Shown here: one piece after another, positions 17,131-25,419 of the stretch
How the letters are laid out: every line of letters starts with the position of its first letter
Position numbering within the stretch: position 1 is the stretch's first letter
DNA from: Microbacterium sp. VKM Ac-2923
GTDB lineage: Bacteria; Actinomycetota; Actinomycetes; Actinomycetales; Microbacteriaceae
Direction of reading: 5' to 3'
DNA: 64,000 nucleotides
Assembly: GCF_022815605.1 (NCBI RefSeq)
Contig: NZ_JALGRP010000004.1
Span: 248,001-312,000, forward strand
Position numbers and translations under genes: made by a program
The notes under the pieces: model-generated
What the model was told of the DNA's origin: nothing
Database searches by the model: none
What the model saw: the letters and a program-made list of their open reading frames with translations, nothing else

Positions 17131-18141
17131 TCAGTCGCAGGTCTCGCGGTAGAAGTACTTCGAGACCTCCGGGTCGTCGGCGTTGGCCGTGGTCGCGATG
17201 ACGTTCTCGAGGTACACCGGGGTCTCGATCTCGCTCGCTTCACCGGTGACCGCTTCGTACGCGGCCTCGACACCCAGGCGCCCTTCCTTCTTGAAGTCCT
17301 GCACGACGAGGATCGAGATGTTGCCGGCCTTCAGCTGTTCCACCGTCGCCGGCTCGGCGTCGTACCCCGCCACGGGGATCTCGCCCTTCTTCCCGGCGTT
17401 GACGATGGCGTTCGCGGCGCCCGTGGCCGAGTTGCCATTGACCCCGAACACGCCCGCGAGGTCGGGGTTGGCGAGCATCAATGCCTGCACCTGCGACTCG
17501 GCGGTCGCGACAACCGACTTGGAGTACTCGGGCTCCAGCAGCGTCACGTCGGGGAACGACTTCTTCATCTCGTCCTGGAAGCCCTTCGTGCGCGCGGCGT
17601 CGGTGCTGGCTCCCGGTGATCCGCTGATGATCGCCACCGTGCCCGTGCCGCCGATCGCCTCGCCGAGGGCCGTCGCCGCGGCCGCTCCCCCCTGTTCGTT
17701 CGACGAACTGATCTCGGCGGACAGTCCCGACGTATCGGTGAGAGTGGTGTCGAGGGCGACAACGGGGATGTCGGCGGAGAGGTACTGATCGACCACGGGA
17801 CGCAGCGCTCCACCGTCGGTCGGGGTGAGCAGCAGCGCCGAGGGGCTCTTCGCGAGCAGCGACTGCACGACGGGCAGCTGCGCCGAGGGGTCCCACGTCG
17901 TCGCCCCCGTGTACTCGAGGGCGACACCGAGCTCGTCGGCGGCTTCCTTGCCCCCGCAGTACATCGTCATGTAGGCCGGGTGAGTGGTGAGCCCCGGGAC
18001 CATGTAGAACGTCAGGTTCTGCCCCGACGAGTCGCCGCCGGATGCCGAGCCCCCGGCGCATGCCGAGAGCGAGGCGGCCAGGGTGAGCGCCGCAGCCGCA
18101 GCGGTGCCGCGCCACAGTGCGCGAGAAGTGCTGGTGACCAT
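17131..18141 (-). CDS. Sugar ABC transporter substrate-binding lipoprotein
   Basis: A 336-residue periplasmic-binding-protein type I (RbsB/FrcB-like) lipoprotein. The signal peptide ends in the lipobox LSAC, with Cys28 as the lipid anchor. Mature features include a QSLLAKSPSALLLTPTDG strand-helix, the VVALDTTLTD strand and AGYDAEPATVEQLKAGN near the hinge. It captures the substrate outside the membrane for the permease encoded upstream. A paralogue is encoded at 54019-55008. The family binds pentoses, hexoses, polyols and furanones such as AI-2, so the ligand is not fixed by sequence. Confidence 0.88.
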   Translation of the reverse strand: MVTSTSRALWRGTAAAAALTLAASLSACAGGSASGGDSSGQNLTFYMVPGLTTHPAYMTMYCGGKEAADELGVALEYTGATTWDPSAQLPVVQSLLAKSPSALLLTPTDGGALRPVVDQYLSADIPVVALDTTLTDTSGLSAEISSSNEQGGAAAATALGEAIGGTGTVAIISGSPGASTDAARTKGFQDEMKKSFPDVTLLEPEYSKSVVATAESQVQALMLANPDLAGVFGVNGNSATGAANAIVNAGKKGEIPVAGYDAEPATVEQLKAGNISILVVQDFKKEGRLGVEAAYEAVTGEASEIETPVYLENVIATTANADDPEVSKYFYRETCD

Positions 18142-18215
18142 GAGAAGTGCCTTTCAGGGAGTGAGTGCCGCGACGATGCGGCGAAACGGAGCGATGGATG
18201 GAAGAAGGAGGGCGA

Positions 18216-19307
18216 TCATCGATCGCCGGAGAGACGGATGCGGAGCTGGTCGCCGTAGACGGCCAGCACGATGACGATGCCGATGGCCACCGTCTGCCAG
18301 AAGGACTGGACACCGGCGAGGATGAGGCCGATCTGCAGCACAGCGGTGATCGCCGCCCCGACGAGGGTGCCCACGATCGAGCCTCGACCCCCGGTCAGGC
18401 TCGCCCCACCGATGACGGCGGCGGCGATGGCCGACAACTCGGCGCCTTGACCGGCCAGCGGTGAGGCCCCGACGAAGCGCGAGACCAGCAGGACACCGGC
18501 GATGCTCGCCAGCGCCCCGGAGAGCATGTACACACGCACGAGGTGCGCGTCGACGGCGATGCCGGCGCGACGCGACGCGCCGTTGTTGCTGCCGATGGCG
18601 TAGGTGCGCATGCCGAAGCGGGTACGCGACAGCGCCAGGGCAGCGACGACGGCCACGACGATCGTGACGAGGACGGGGACCGTCAGCCACCCGCCGAGGA
18701 GCCCGGCGTTGCCGATCGCGCCCAGCTGAGCGGGAAGGCCCACGACCTCGGTACCACCGCTGAGGATGTTCGTGGTGCCGGTGCCGACTCCGAGCATGCC
18801 GAGGGTGACGATGAACGGCGTGATCTTCAGTTTCGTGATGACGAGCCCGTTGATGAGCCCCATGAGCGTGCCGGTCGCCAGCGATGCCGCGAAGCCGATC
18901 GCGATCGTGAGCGTGGGATCCACCCCGGCCCCGACCAGCTGTCGCATGGTGACCGCCCCGACCATGGCGGAGCAGGCCAGCACCGCCCCCACCGACAGGT
19001 CGATGCCCCCGGCGATGATGACGAAGGTCTGACCGATCGCGAGCAGCGTGATGACCGTCGCCGCCTGCGAGGTCGCCAGCCAGCTCGCCTTCGACAGGAA
19101 GGTCGGGGCGATGATGCCGATGACGGTGATCATCAGCACCAGGATGAGCACGCGAGCGGGATCGCCGTCGTGGCTGCCGAGCCAGCCCACGGCGCGGCGC
19201 CACCGGGGGCGCCCTTCGCGTCCGAGGGTACGCACGCTCGTGGTCGCGGGGATCACGGCCCTTTCCGCGGCGGTCGCGGACGTCCGCGGGGTCTGGTCAA
19301 CGGACAT
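18216..19307 (-). CDS. Sugar ABC transporter permease (RbsC/FrcC type)
   Basis: A 363-residue membrane protein with about eight to ten hydrophobic segments. ITVIGIIAPTFLSKASWL, VIIAGGIDLSVGAVLACSA and LSAIAAAVIGGASLTGGRGS are hallmark segments of the carbohydrate uptake-2 permeases; GGIDLSVG and GGASLTGG are near-invariant. The protein probably forms a homodimer with the single-domain ATPase. Its start overlaps the end of the ATPase gene by 11 bases, indicating translational coupling. Confidence 0.9.
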   Translation of the reverse strand: MSVDQTPRTSATAAERAVIPATTSVRTLGREGRPRWRRAVGWLGSHDGDPARVLILVLMITVIGIIAPTFLSKASWLATSQAATVITLLAIGQTFVIIAGGIDLSVGAVLACSAMVGAVTMRQLVGAGVDPTLTIAIGFAASLATGTLMGLINGLVITKLKITPFIVTLGMLGVGTGTTNILSGGTEVVGLPAQLGAIGNAGLLGGWLTVPVLVTIVVAVVAALALSRTRFGMRTYAIGSNNGASRRAGIAVDAHLVRVYMLSGALASIAGVLLVSRFVGASPLAGQGAELSAIAAAVIGGASLTGGRGSIVGTLVGAAITAVLQIGLILAGVQSFWQTVAIGIVIVLAVYGDQLRIRLSGDR

Positions 19308-20073
19308 CGGCGTTCTCCTTCACAGCGGCACCGGTGATCCACCGGATGATCTCTTCGATCCCGTGCTCGCGCGGGTTCAGATCGGCGGCGATCCGGCCCC
19401 GGTACATCACCAGGACGCGGTCGCAGATGTCCTGCACCTGCGGCAGGTTGTGGCTGATCAGCAGCACCGGAAGGCCCGTCGACGCCACGTCGGTGATGAG
19501 CTCGCCGACGCGCTGCTGCTGTTCCACGCCGAGCGCCGCGGTCGGCTCGTCCATCAGCACGAGCTTCGAGCCCCACGACACCGCGCGCGCGACCGCGATG
19601 GCCTGACGCTGGCCGCCGGAGAGGGCGGCGGCGCGCGAGAGCGTCGAGCCGATGCGGATGCGGGTGCCGGCGAGCTTGTCTTCGGCATCGGCGATCATCG
19701 CTTTGCGATCGAGCCAGCCGAGTCTGCCCAGCAGGCCCTTCGCCAGTCGCTCCCTCCCGAGGAAGAGGTTGCCCCAGATCGGGAGGTCCATCGCGAGAGC
19801 GAGGTCCTGGTACACCGTCTCGATGCCGAGGTCGCGGGCCGCGAGCGGGCTGGAGAGTTCGACGGGGCGCCCCTCGAATTCGAGCCGCCCGTGGGTGGGG
19901 GTGGTCGCACCGGAGAGCACGCCGACGAGAGTGGACTTGCCGGCGCCGTTGTCGCCGACGAGGCCGACGACCTCGCCCGGGTAGATGTCGAGGTCGACGC
20001 CGCGCAGCGCCTGTACGTGGCCGTAGTGCTTGGTGATCCCGCGTGCGGAGAGCACGGGACGACTCTGTTCCAT
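19297..20073 (-). CDS. Sugar ABC transporter ATP-binding protein, single NBD (FrcA type)
   Basis: A 258-residue nucleotide-binding subunit. Walker A is GDNGAGKSTL, the Q-loop region is GIETVYQDLALA, the signature is LSGGQRQAIA and Walker B is LVLMDEPTAA. Ribose-type ATPases (RbsA, XylG) carry two NBDs in about 500 residues; this has one, as in rhizobial FrcA, so two copies should assemble per transporter. A CACCAAAGGA ribosome site precedes the ATG. The protein encoded at 52096-52872 is a close in-window paralogue. Confidence 0.92.
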   Translation of the reverse strand: MEQSRPVLSARGITKHYGHVQALRGVDLDIYPGEVVGLVGDNGAGKSTLVGVLSGATTPTHGRLEFEGRPVELSSPLAARDLGIETVYQDLALAMDLPIWGNLFLGRERLAKGLLGRLGWLDRKAMIADAEDKLAGTRIRIGSTLSRAAALSGGQRQAIAVARAVSWGSKLVLMDEPTAALGVEQQQRVGELITDVASTGLPVLLISHNLPQVQDICDRVLVMYRGRIAADLNPREHGIEEIIRWITGAAVKENADVR

Positions 20074-20097
20074 GTCGGCTTCCTTTGGTGGAGGTGG

Positions 20098-21561
20098 TCA
20101 GGGTTGGGGGCCGCGGTCGATGTCGGCGCGCAGGCGCCGCGACAGCTCGCGATAGAGGGGACGGACGGCGGGGTCGGGCTCGATGACTCCCGAGACGCGT
20201 GCGCGCGCGTCGAAGTCGACGTCGATGCCCGCTGCTTCGGCCCCGGCGAGGGCGGCCCCGATCGCGGAGTGCTCCACATCGCTGGAGACGTGCACGGGAA
20301 GGCCCGTGACGTCGGCGAGGGTGCGACGCCACACGTCGAAACGCGCGCCGCCCCCGGAGATGACGATCTCGGTCGCGGGCGATCCGGCGGCGGCGAGCTC
20401 GTCGATCGCGTCCCCGAGCCAGACGCACACGCCCTCGACGAACCCGCGGACGATGTGAGAAAGGTCGTGTTCGAAGCCGAGACCCGAGATGCGGGCGCGC
20501 GCGGCGGCGTCGACGCGAGGTGTTCGCGTCCCTCCGAGGTGCGGCGCAACCACCAGGCCTCGCGCGCCGGGCACGACGGCCGCGGCCTCGTCCATGATCG
20601 CGGCGACGCGGGGCGGCGAGGTGTCGCCTCCGGCGACGCGTCCCAGCAGCCAGTCGATGCCGAGTCCGGCTGCGAGCACCACCCCCATCGCCATCCACTC
20701 GCCGGGGCGGACGAACGGCATGACGTGCAGCCCGCGGTCGGACGCCAGCGGCTCGATCGTCCTCTGGAACGCGGTACCGCCGGAGCTCAACGCGACCGCC
20801 GCCCGAGCGGCATCCTGCAGGCCGAGGGCCCGCGCGGCCATGGCCTGGTCGCCGCCGCCGACTGCGACGGGGATGCCCGCGGGCAGGCCCGACTCCTCGG
20901 CCGCCGTCGGAGTGACATGACCCGAAACGGCGAGAGTGGGCATCACCTGGGCGAGCAGGCCCGCGTCGAGGTCGACACCGGCGGCGAGAGCGCGCGCGGG
21001 CTCTCCCGCGCGGATGTCGTAGAGCAGCCCGGCAGCGGCATCCGTCGGATCGGTCGCGATGACCCCCGTCAGCCGGGAGCGGATCCAGTCCTTGGGCGAG
21101 AACACGTGGGCGATCCGGGCGTAGACGGCCGGTTCGTTCTCGCGCACCCAGCTCAGACTGACGCCGAGCATCCCGGTCGCGATCGGCATCCCGGTGGCCG
21201 CGGTCACGCGAGCGGGCGTGAGCAGGTGCATCCATCGGTCGACCTGGGCCTGGCTGCGCGCGTCGGACCAGATGATCGCCGGGCGCACCGGTTCGCCGGC
21301 ACGGTCGACGGCGACGAGACCGTGCATCTGGCCCGACAGGCCGACGGCGACGACGCGGCCGACATCGGCGACGTGGAGCGCAGCGATGGCCTCGCAGGTC
21401 GCCAGCCACCACCGGCGGGGGTCTTGCTCGGCCCACGAGGGGCGGGGGCGCTCGACCGGATAGTGCACCTGGGAAGTGCCGCGCACGACGCCGTCGAGAC
21501 CAAGGGCCACGACTTTCACGCTGGAGGTGCCGAGGTCGATCCCGATGGTGATGGGTGTCAT
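20098..21561 (-). CDS. FGGY-family carbohydrate kinase (xylulokinase-like)
   Basis: A 487-residue FGGY kinase. Phosphate-1 motif IGIDLGTSSVKVV starts at residue 4; the second domain has VAVGGGDQAMAARALG and the adenosine-region ISGGGARFDVWRR. It phosphorylates an imported sugar, polyol or related hydroxyketone with ATP. The ATG at 21561 has an exceptionally complete ribosome site, AAAGGAGGTGATC, nearly the full complement of 16S rRNA, so I prefer it to the in-frame extension at 21606. It is the first structural gene after the regulator and sits directly behind the 10-bp inverted repeat. The exact substrate cannot be called; relatives include XylB and LsrK-type kinases. Confidence 0.88.
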   Translation of the reverse strand: MTPITIGIDLGTSSVKVVALGLDGVVRGTSQVHYPVERPRPSWAEQDPRRWWLATCEAIAALHVADVGRVVAVGLSGQMHGLVAVDRAGEPVRPAIIWSDARSQAQVDRWMHLLTPARVTAATGMPIATGMLGVSLSWVRENEPAVYARIAHVFSPKDWIRSRLTGVIATDPTDAAAGLLYDIRAGEPARALAAGVDLDAGLLAQVMPTLAVSGHVTPTAAEESGLPAGIPVAVGGGDQAMAARALGLQDAARAAVALSSGGTAFQRTIEPLASDRGLHVMPFVRPGEWMAMGVVLAAGLGIDWLLGRVAGGDTSPPRVAAIMDEAAAVVPGARGLVVAPHLGGTRTPRVDAAARARISGLGFEHDLSHIVRGFVEGVCVWLGDAIDELAAAGSPATEIVISGGGARFDVWRRTLADVTGLPVHVSSDVEHSAIGAALAGAEAAGIDVDFDARARVSGVIEPDPAVRPLYRELSRRLRADIDRGPQP

Positions 21562-21578
21562 GCGATCACCTCCTTTGG

Positions 21579-21615
21579 TGTGCACATATGAGCGCTGCTC
21601 GCTCATATGCTCACA
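21579..21615. promoter_or_regulatory. Operator-like inverted repeat in front of the FGGY kinase gene
   Basis: CATATGAGCG (21585-21594) and CGCTCATATG (21600-21609) are perfect arms separated by CTGCT. The similarity extends outward as TGTG(C/A).. on both sides (21579-21582, 21612-21615). A third copy of the half-site, CGTGCACATGCGAGCG read on the minus strand, lies at 22761-22776 before the regulator gene. Inferred to be the SorC-regulator binding site. Confidence 0.65.
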
Positions 21616-21772
21616 TCATACGCGTCGCGGACGCGCACGCAAGCACAGATTCGGTGCGCACGTCGACGACGAGCCGCGGCTCGTGCGTGCACGGCGGATC
21701 TTGCGCCGCGGGCGGGTGCCCGTCGCTCTCACGCGACCACTCGACCGGCGGGGACCGTGGCGCGAGGAGGAC

Positions 21773-22723
21773 CTACGACTCCAGAAGCAGGCGAGCGGTC
21801 TGCACGTCGGTGACGAGGGTCGAGACGAACCCGCTCCGCAGGACCGCCGCGATCGCCCGAGTCTTCTCGATGCCACCCGCCACCGCCACGACCTCGGGGA
21901 TCCGACGCAGATCGTCGAGGGACACTCCGACCGTTCGACCCGTCAACGGGGAGTCGACGAAGTCGCCCTGCCCATCGAGCAGGATGCCGCAGACATCCGC
22001 CACCGCGCCGGCGGCGACGATCTGCGCACGCTCGCGCTCGTCGAGCTCCGTCGCGACGGCCGAGTGCGGCGGGTCCCATGACCCCACACCGAGGACGGCG
22101 AAGGTGAGCGCCGGGAAACGATCGATGGCGGCGGCGAGACTGGCGTCGCCTCGCAGCGCACGAGCGATCTCGGCGGAACCCACGAGCAACGGCGCATTGA
22201 GCGGATAAGCCGCACCACCCGTCGCCGCAGCCATCCGGCGCGCGAGTTCCACCCCGCCGATCGCCGACCCACCCGCGTTCACTCCCCCGACCACCTGCAC
22301 GACATCGGTCATCGTCCGCGCCGAGAATGCCTCGACCGTGCTCGTCAACGCACGTCCCCACGATATTCCGAGCACGTCCTGCGACCCGAGCACGCTCTCG
22401 AGGTACTGCGCGGCCGCGGCGCCGACCACGGCGTCATCGGCTCCCCCATCGGGCAGGGACCGTGCAGCGAGCACTCTCGCGATACCGAAGCGGTGCGCTA
22501 CGCGGTCACCGAGATCGAGGTCGATGTCCGTGGGCACGTCGACGTGGATGCGCACGATCCCGCTCTCGCGCGCTTCGTCGAGAAGACGCGCCACCTTGAA
22601 GCGCGAAAGCCCGAGTTCCTCCGCGATCTCGCTCTTCTGACGATTGTCGAGGTAGTAGCGCCGCGCGACGATGGCCGCCTCCAGCGAGGCCGAAGGCCGA
22701 CCACGAGGACGATCCATCGCCAT
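21773..22723 (-). CDS. SorC/DeoR-like sugar-binding transcriptional regulator
   Basis: A 316-residue regulator. The N-terminal helix-turn-helix is KSEIAEELGLSRFKVARLL (residues about 32-50), followed by the long SorC sugar-binding domain with LGISWGRALTSTVEAF, VVQVVGGVNAGG and PLLVGSAEIA. This architecture is shared by SorC, DeoR of Bacillus, CggR and LsrR, which sense phosphorylated sugars and form tetramers. The ATG at 22723 follows AAGGAG. It heads the minus-strand gene series for kinase, transport and dehydrogenase, and probably represses it until the kinase product accumulates. Confidence 0.87.
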   Translation of the reverse strand: MAMDRPRGRPSASLEAAIVARRYYLDNRQKSEIAEELGLSRFKVARLLDEARESGIVRIHVDVPTDIDLDLGDRVAHRFGIARVLAARSLPDGGADDAVVGAAAAQYLESVLGSQDVLGISWGRALTSTVEAFSARTMTDVVQVVGGVNAGGSAIGGVELARRMAAATGGAAYPLNAPLLVGSAEIARALRGDASLAAAIDRFPALTFAVLGVGSWDPPHSAVATELDERERAQIVAAGAVADVCGILLDGQGDFVDSPLTGRTVGVSLDDLRRIPEVVAVAGGIEKTRAIAAVLRSGFVSTLVTDVQTARLLLES

Positions 22724-22760
22724 GAGCACTCCTTCGTCCTCTTCATGCTACGACTCGAAC

Positions 22761-22776
22761 CGCTCGCATGTGCACG
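22761..22776 (-). promoter_or_regulatory. Operator half-site upstream of the SorC regulator gene
   Basis: Read on the minus strand, CGTGCACATGCGAGCG matches TGTGCACATATGAGCG before the kinase gene at 13 of 16 positions. It lies about 40 bases upstream of the regulator start, consistent with autoregulation. Confidence 0.5.
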
Positions 22777-22852
22777 AAATGCTCAGATGCACCCGACGGT
22801 ACACGCGGCGCGTTCGCTGGGCCGTGTCGTCACCGCCCCCGGACGTGTGTGC

Positions 22853-23059
22853 TCAGGCGCCGGCCTCGCCGCGGTGCGCGGCATCCATCTCCGACGAGTG
22901 CAGGTGAAGAATCGCCAGCGACTCGCGGAGGGAGCCGACGGGCGCCTCGATGTCGTCGTAATGGTGCACGAAACCGTTCGCGTCCCGCGCGCTCACCGAC
23001 ACCATCGCATAGCCGGGACGCGGTACCCGCGTCTTCCGTCCGAACCGTCGCTCCACCAT
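22853..23059 (-). CDS. Small hypothetical protein, 68 residues
   Basis: I do not recognise it. It begins MVERRFGRKTRVPRPGY and has a central SVSARDANGFVHHYDDIEAP segment, with no membrane or signal sequence. The ATG at 23057-23059 has a modest AAAGGCGGA upstream. Homology-like order (a basic head, then an acidic hydrophilic tail) and good third-position GC favour a real gene over a shadow, but it is short. A longer in-frame extension to 23314 runs through the next gene and is unlikely. Confidence 0.45.
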   Translation of the reverse strand: MVERRFGRKTRVPRPGYAMVSVSARDANGFVHHYDDIEAPVGSLRESLAILHLHSSEMDAAHRGEAGA

Positions 23060-23114
23060 GGCATCCGCCTTTCGCTCGCGGGCGAGAGTATCGCGCCGCG
23101 GGCGCGACGGCGGG

Positions 23115-23756
23115 TCAGCGCGCGGCCGACTTCTTCTTCTTGCCGGACTTGCCGTCACCGGTCGACGGCGGGTCGGGCGCGTCGGCCGGGGTCTCGTCGG
23201 CGGCGGCCCGGTCTTTCGCCCGCCGCTTCGCCTGTGAGGCGAGGCGTGCCAGGTCGACCATGCGCAGGGCGTCCATGCGGGCCTTGCGCATCTGGACGTA
23301 TTCGGGATCGGCATCCGCCGTCATGCCCTCGACGTCGAGACGCTGGCTGAGGTTGGCCTCGACATCGCCCCACGCGGCGATGCGTGCGTCGGCGACGAGT
23401 CCCGCCACGCGCGCGGGGTCGTCGGCGAACACGCGGAGCTCTTTCGCCACCCCGCGCGATTGCTTGGCGCGGCGACGGAGGTTGCGCGTGTCGCGATCAC
23501 GGTAGTCATGGGTTCCGGAGGAATCCGAGAAGCGCCCCCACGCGCGCTTGCGCTGGTGCGTCACCCGCTCGGCGGCCTGGTCCTGCTCGTCGGCGAGTGC
23601 CCTCAGCGTCTTGCGGGCGTACTCCGCGAAGACCTCGCCGTCGAACTGGCCGCCCCGGGCGATCGTCTGCACGAGGATGCGATTGCGCACGCCGAGTCGC
23701 GCCGCCGCTGTCGCGATCGACAGCCCCTCGGCTATGGCCTCTTTCGTGCGCCCCAC
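23115..23756 (-). CDS. Hypothetical helical basic protein, 213 residues
   Basis: A strongly charged, helix-rich protein with no cysteine or membrane segment. The N-terminus MGRTKEAIAEGLSIATAAARLG resembles a helix-turn-helix entry. The middle (HDYRDRDTRNLRRRAKQSRG) is very basic, and the C-terminus ends in a KSGKKKKS lysine tail, so nucleic-acid or ribosome association is possible. I know similar conserved unknowns in Microbacteriaceae but no function. It lies between two minus-strand genes with gaps of about 45-55 bases and might be co-transcribed with the 68-residue gene. Confidence 0.6.
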   Translation of the reverse strand: MGRTKEAIAEGLSIATAAARLGVRNRILVQTIARGGQFDGEVFAEYARKTLRALADEQDQAAERVTHQRKRAWGRFSDSSGTHDYRDRDTRNLRRRAKQSRGVAKELRVFADDPARVAGLVADARIAAWGDVEANLSQRLDVEGMTADADPEYVQMRKARMDALRMVDLARLASQAKRRAKDRAAADETPADAPDPPSTGDGKSGKKKKSAAR

Positions 23757-23799
23757 GGCACCTCCCGCTCCAGGCTATCGTCCGCGGGGGGCGCGACCC

Positions 23800-24228
23800 T
23801 CAGGACACCTTGGCGACGACCGCGGCGACGCGGCGCGAGCGGGTGTCCGCGGCCTTGGCGGACTCGACGCTGGTGACGTGCGCCTTGCGAGCGCTCGGCG
23901 AGAGGGCATCGAAGGCCGCGCGCGCACCCGCGTCGGCGAGCGCCGCGGCGAGATCGTCGGGGACCTCGACGGTTCGCGGTGCGGTGTCGAGCGTCAACGT
24001 GACGGTGATGGCATCCCCTCCGGCCAGCCCCGTGGCGGCACGCTTGTCCGACGAGAAGGGGATGAGGAAGCGACCGCCCATCACCCCGATCGTGCTGGCG
24101 TAGACGAAGCCGTTGACGTCCACCACGACAGCGGCGCGCTTTCCGCCCCCGAGTTCGTCGACGACGTCCGCCGGCACCTCGATCCCGGTGTTGTTCCCCG
24201 TCTGCGACAGTGTCGTTTCGAAACGCAT
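23800..24228 (-). CDS. YdeI/OmdA-type protein with DUF1905 domain
   Basis: A 142-residue protein. The N-terminal 90 residues (MRFETTLSQTGNNTGIEVPADVVDELG... VTLTLDTAPRTVEVP) are the DUF1905 beta-barrel. The C-terminal part (LAAALADAGARAAFDALSPS, split by the usual SARKAHV) is the bacteriocin-protection/YdeI helical tail. The family is widespread and its role is unsettled; some members affect peptide-antibiotic resistance. It is divergent from the enoyl-CoA hydratase gene and probably monocistronic. Confidence 0.78.
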   Translation of the reverse strand: MRFETTLSQTGNNTGIEVPADVVDELGGGKRAAVVVDVNGFVYASTIGVMGGRFLIPFSSDKRAATGLAGGDAITVTLTLDTAPRTVEVPDDLAAALADAGARAAFDALSPSARKAHVTSVESAKAADTRSRRVAAVVAKVS

Positions 24229-24378
24229 GCGGCACAGTGTGGCAGAGAGCCCGACCGGACACACCCGGCGGACGTACGGGTGCGGCAATCCGTTCGCGCG
24301 GAGGCTCCGAAGAGATGGCAGCGGCGATGCTGATGGCATGAGCCGCCGGTGGGGGCGCACCGACGACTGGCGAAGACG

Positions 24379-25188
24379 ATGACAGAACCCGTACACCTGC
24401 AGATCTCCGACGGAGTGGCCTGGGTCACCCTGAACAGACCCGATGACGGCAACGCCATCAGCCTCGACCTCGCACGGTCGTTGCGCCGCACGGTGGAGCA
24501 GATCGCGGTGGACGCGCCCCGGGTCGTCGTCTTCTCGGGAGCCGGCGCCGGCTTCTGCTCCGGTGGCGATGTGACCGAGATGGCCGACGCCGACGACCTC
24601 GGCCAGTTCGTCTACGAGCTCGCGACGACCTTTCACGGGGCTCTCGCGCGCCTGGCCGACCTGGATGCGGTCATCATCGCGGCGGTCGACGGTGTCGCCG
24701 CGGGCGGGGGACTCGGCCTGGCTCTTTGCGCGGACGTCATCCTCGCATCGGACCGCGCCCTCTTCCTCACGGCGTACGAAGCCATCGGACTGAGCCCCGA
24801 CAGCGGCGCGTCGTTCCTCCTGCCGAGGGTCATCGGAGCGTCCCGCGCGCGCGCGATGAGCGCGGTCGGCCTCCGATTGGATGCCACGGCCGCCCACGAC
24901 ATCGGCCTGGTGCACGCCGTCACCGCCCCGGCCGACCTGTCCGACGCGGTGCGGGCCATGGCCGGCCGTCTCGCATCGCGGCCGCAAAGTCACATGGCGG
25001 CGTCTCGTGCACTGTTCCGGGGCGCCGACCCCCACGAGTTCCGTCGCCACCTCGCGGCGGAGGCGCGCGCGATCAGCGCGGCGGCCGGCTCGTCCGACGC
25101 CGCACGCCTCATCCGTGAGCACGCGGTCCGCGCGCGCCGCAGCGCCGAGGCGATGCGGCGACGGGCGGAACGCGCTCGCGCCGCGTGA
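24379..25188 (+). CDS. Enoyl-CoA hydratase/isomerase family protein
   Basis: A 269-residue crotonase-fold protein. VTLNRPDDGNAISLDLARSL near residue 14, the oxyanion-hole segment GAGAGFCSGGDVTEM near residue 57, and AAVDGVAAGGGLGLALCADV near residue 105 are family signatures. The glutamates that catalyse hydration in true hydratases are not clear: the second position reads SPDSGASFLLPRV, the form seen in isomerase-like and PaaG/PaaB-like members. It could therefore be an isomerase, hydratase or thioesterase. It stands alone, with only a weak ribosome site. Confidence 0.85.
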   Translation: MTEPVHLQISDGVAWVTLNRPDDGNAISLDLARSLRRTVEQIAVDAPRVVVFSGAGAGFCSGGDVTEMADADDLGQFVYELATTFHGALARLADLDAVIIAAVDGVAAGGGLGLALCADVILASDRALFLTAYEAIGLSPDSGASFLLPRVIGASRARAMSAVGLRLDATAAHDIGLVHAVTAPADLSDAVRAMAGRLASRPQSHMAASRALFRGADPHEFRRHLAAEARAISAAAGSSDAARLIREHAVRARRSAEAMRRRAERARAA

Positions 25189-25267
25189 TCGATAGGTGAA
25201 CGTCCGCTGAAGCGCAATCCCCTCCGACTCGAAGGGGCGGGCCCGTAATTTCGGTGTCGTTGCGGAG

Positions 25268-25291
25268 GGCCTCGGAGAGTACTCGGGGGCC
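25268..25291 (+). terminator. Hairpin downstream of enoyl-CoA hydratase gene
   Basis: GGCCTCGGAG (25268-25277) and CTCGGGGGCC (25282-25291) pair with one mismatch and one G-T pair around AGTA, followed by TTCTGTCGTTT, the most T-rich tail nearby. It lies about 80 bases after the stop, so a terminator or leader hairpin are both possible. Confidence 0.5.
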
Positions 25292-25419
25292 TTCTGTCGT
25301 TTCCGGACTGCTATCGGATGACCGGAGTGACGCGCAAAGCCCAATCCGATCGGCGGCGTTCCTCCGAAGATGTGGTGAGGCGACCGGACGGTCGCTGCCA
25401 ACACTCTGGGAGGTTCATC

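Noticed and set aside
11199..22729. An LsrR/LsrK/LsrACDB-type autoinducer-2 operon
   Set aside because: Regulator, kinase and transporter classes fit, but there is no LsrF or LsrG, the ATPase has one NBD, and the extra genes form a dehydrogenase complex. AI-2-like substrates remain only one possibility among several.
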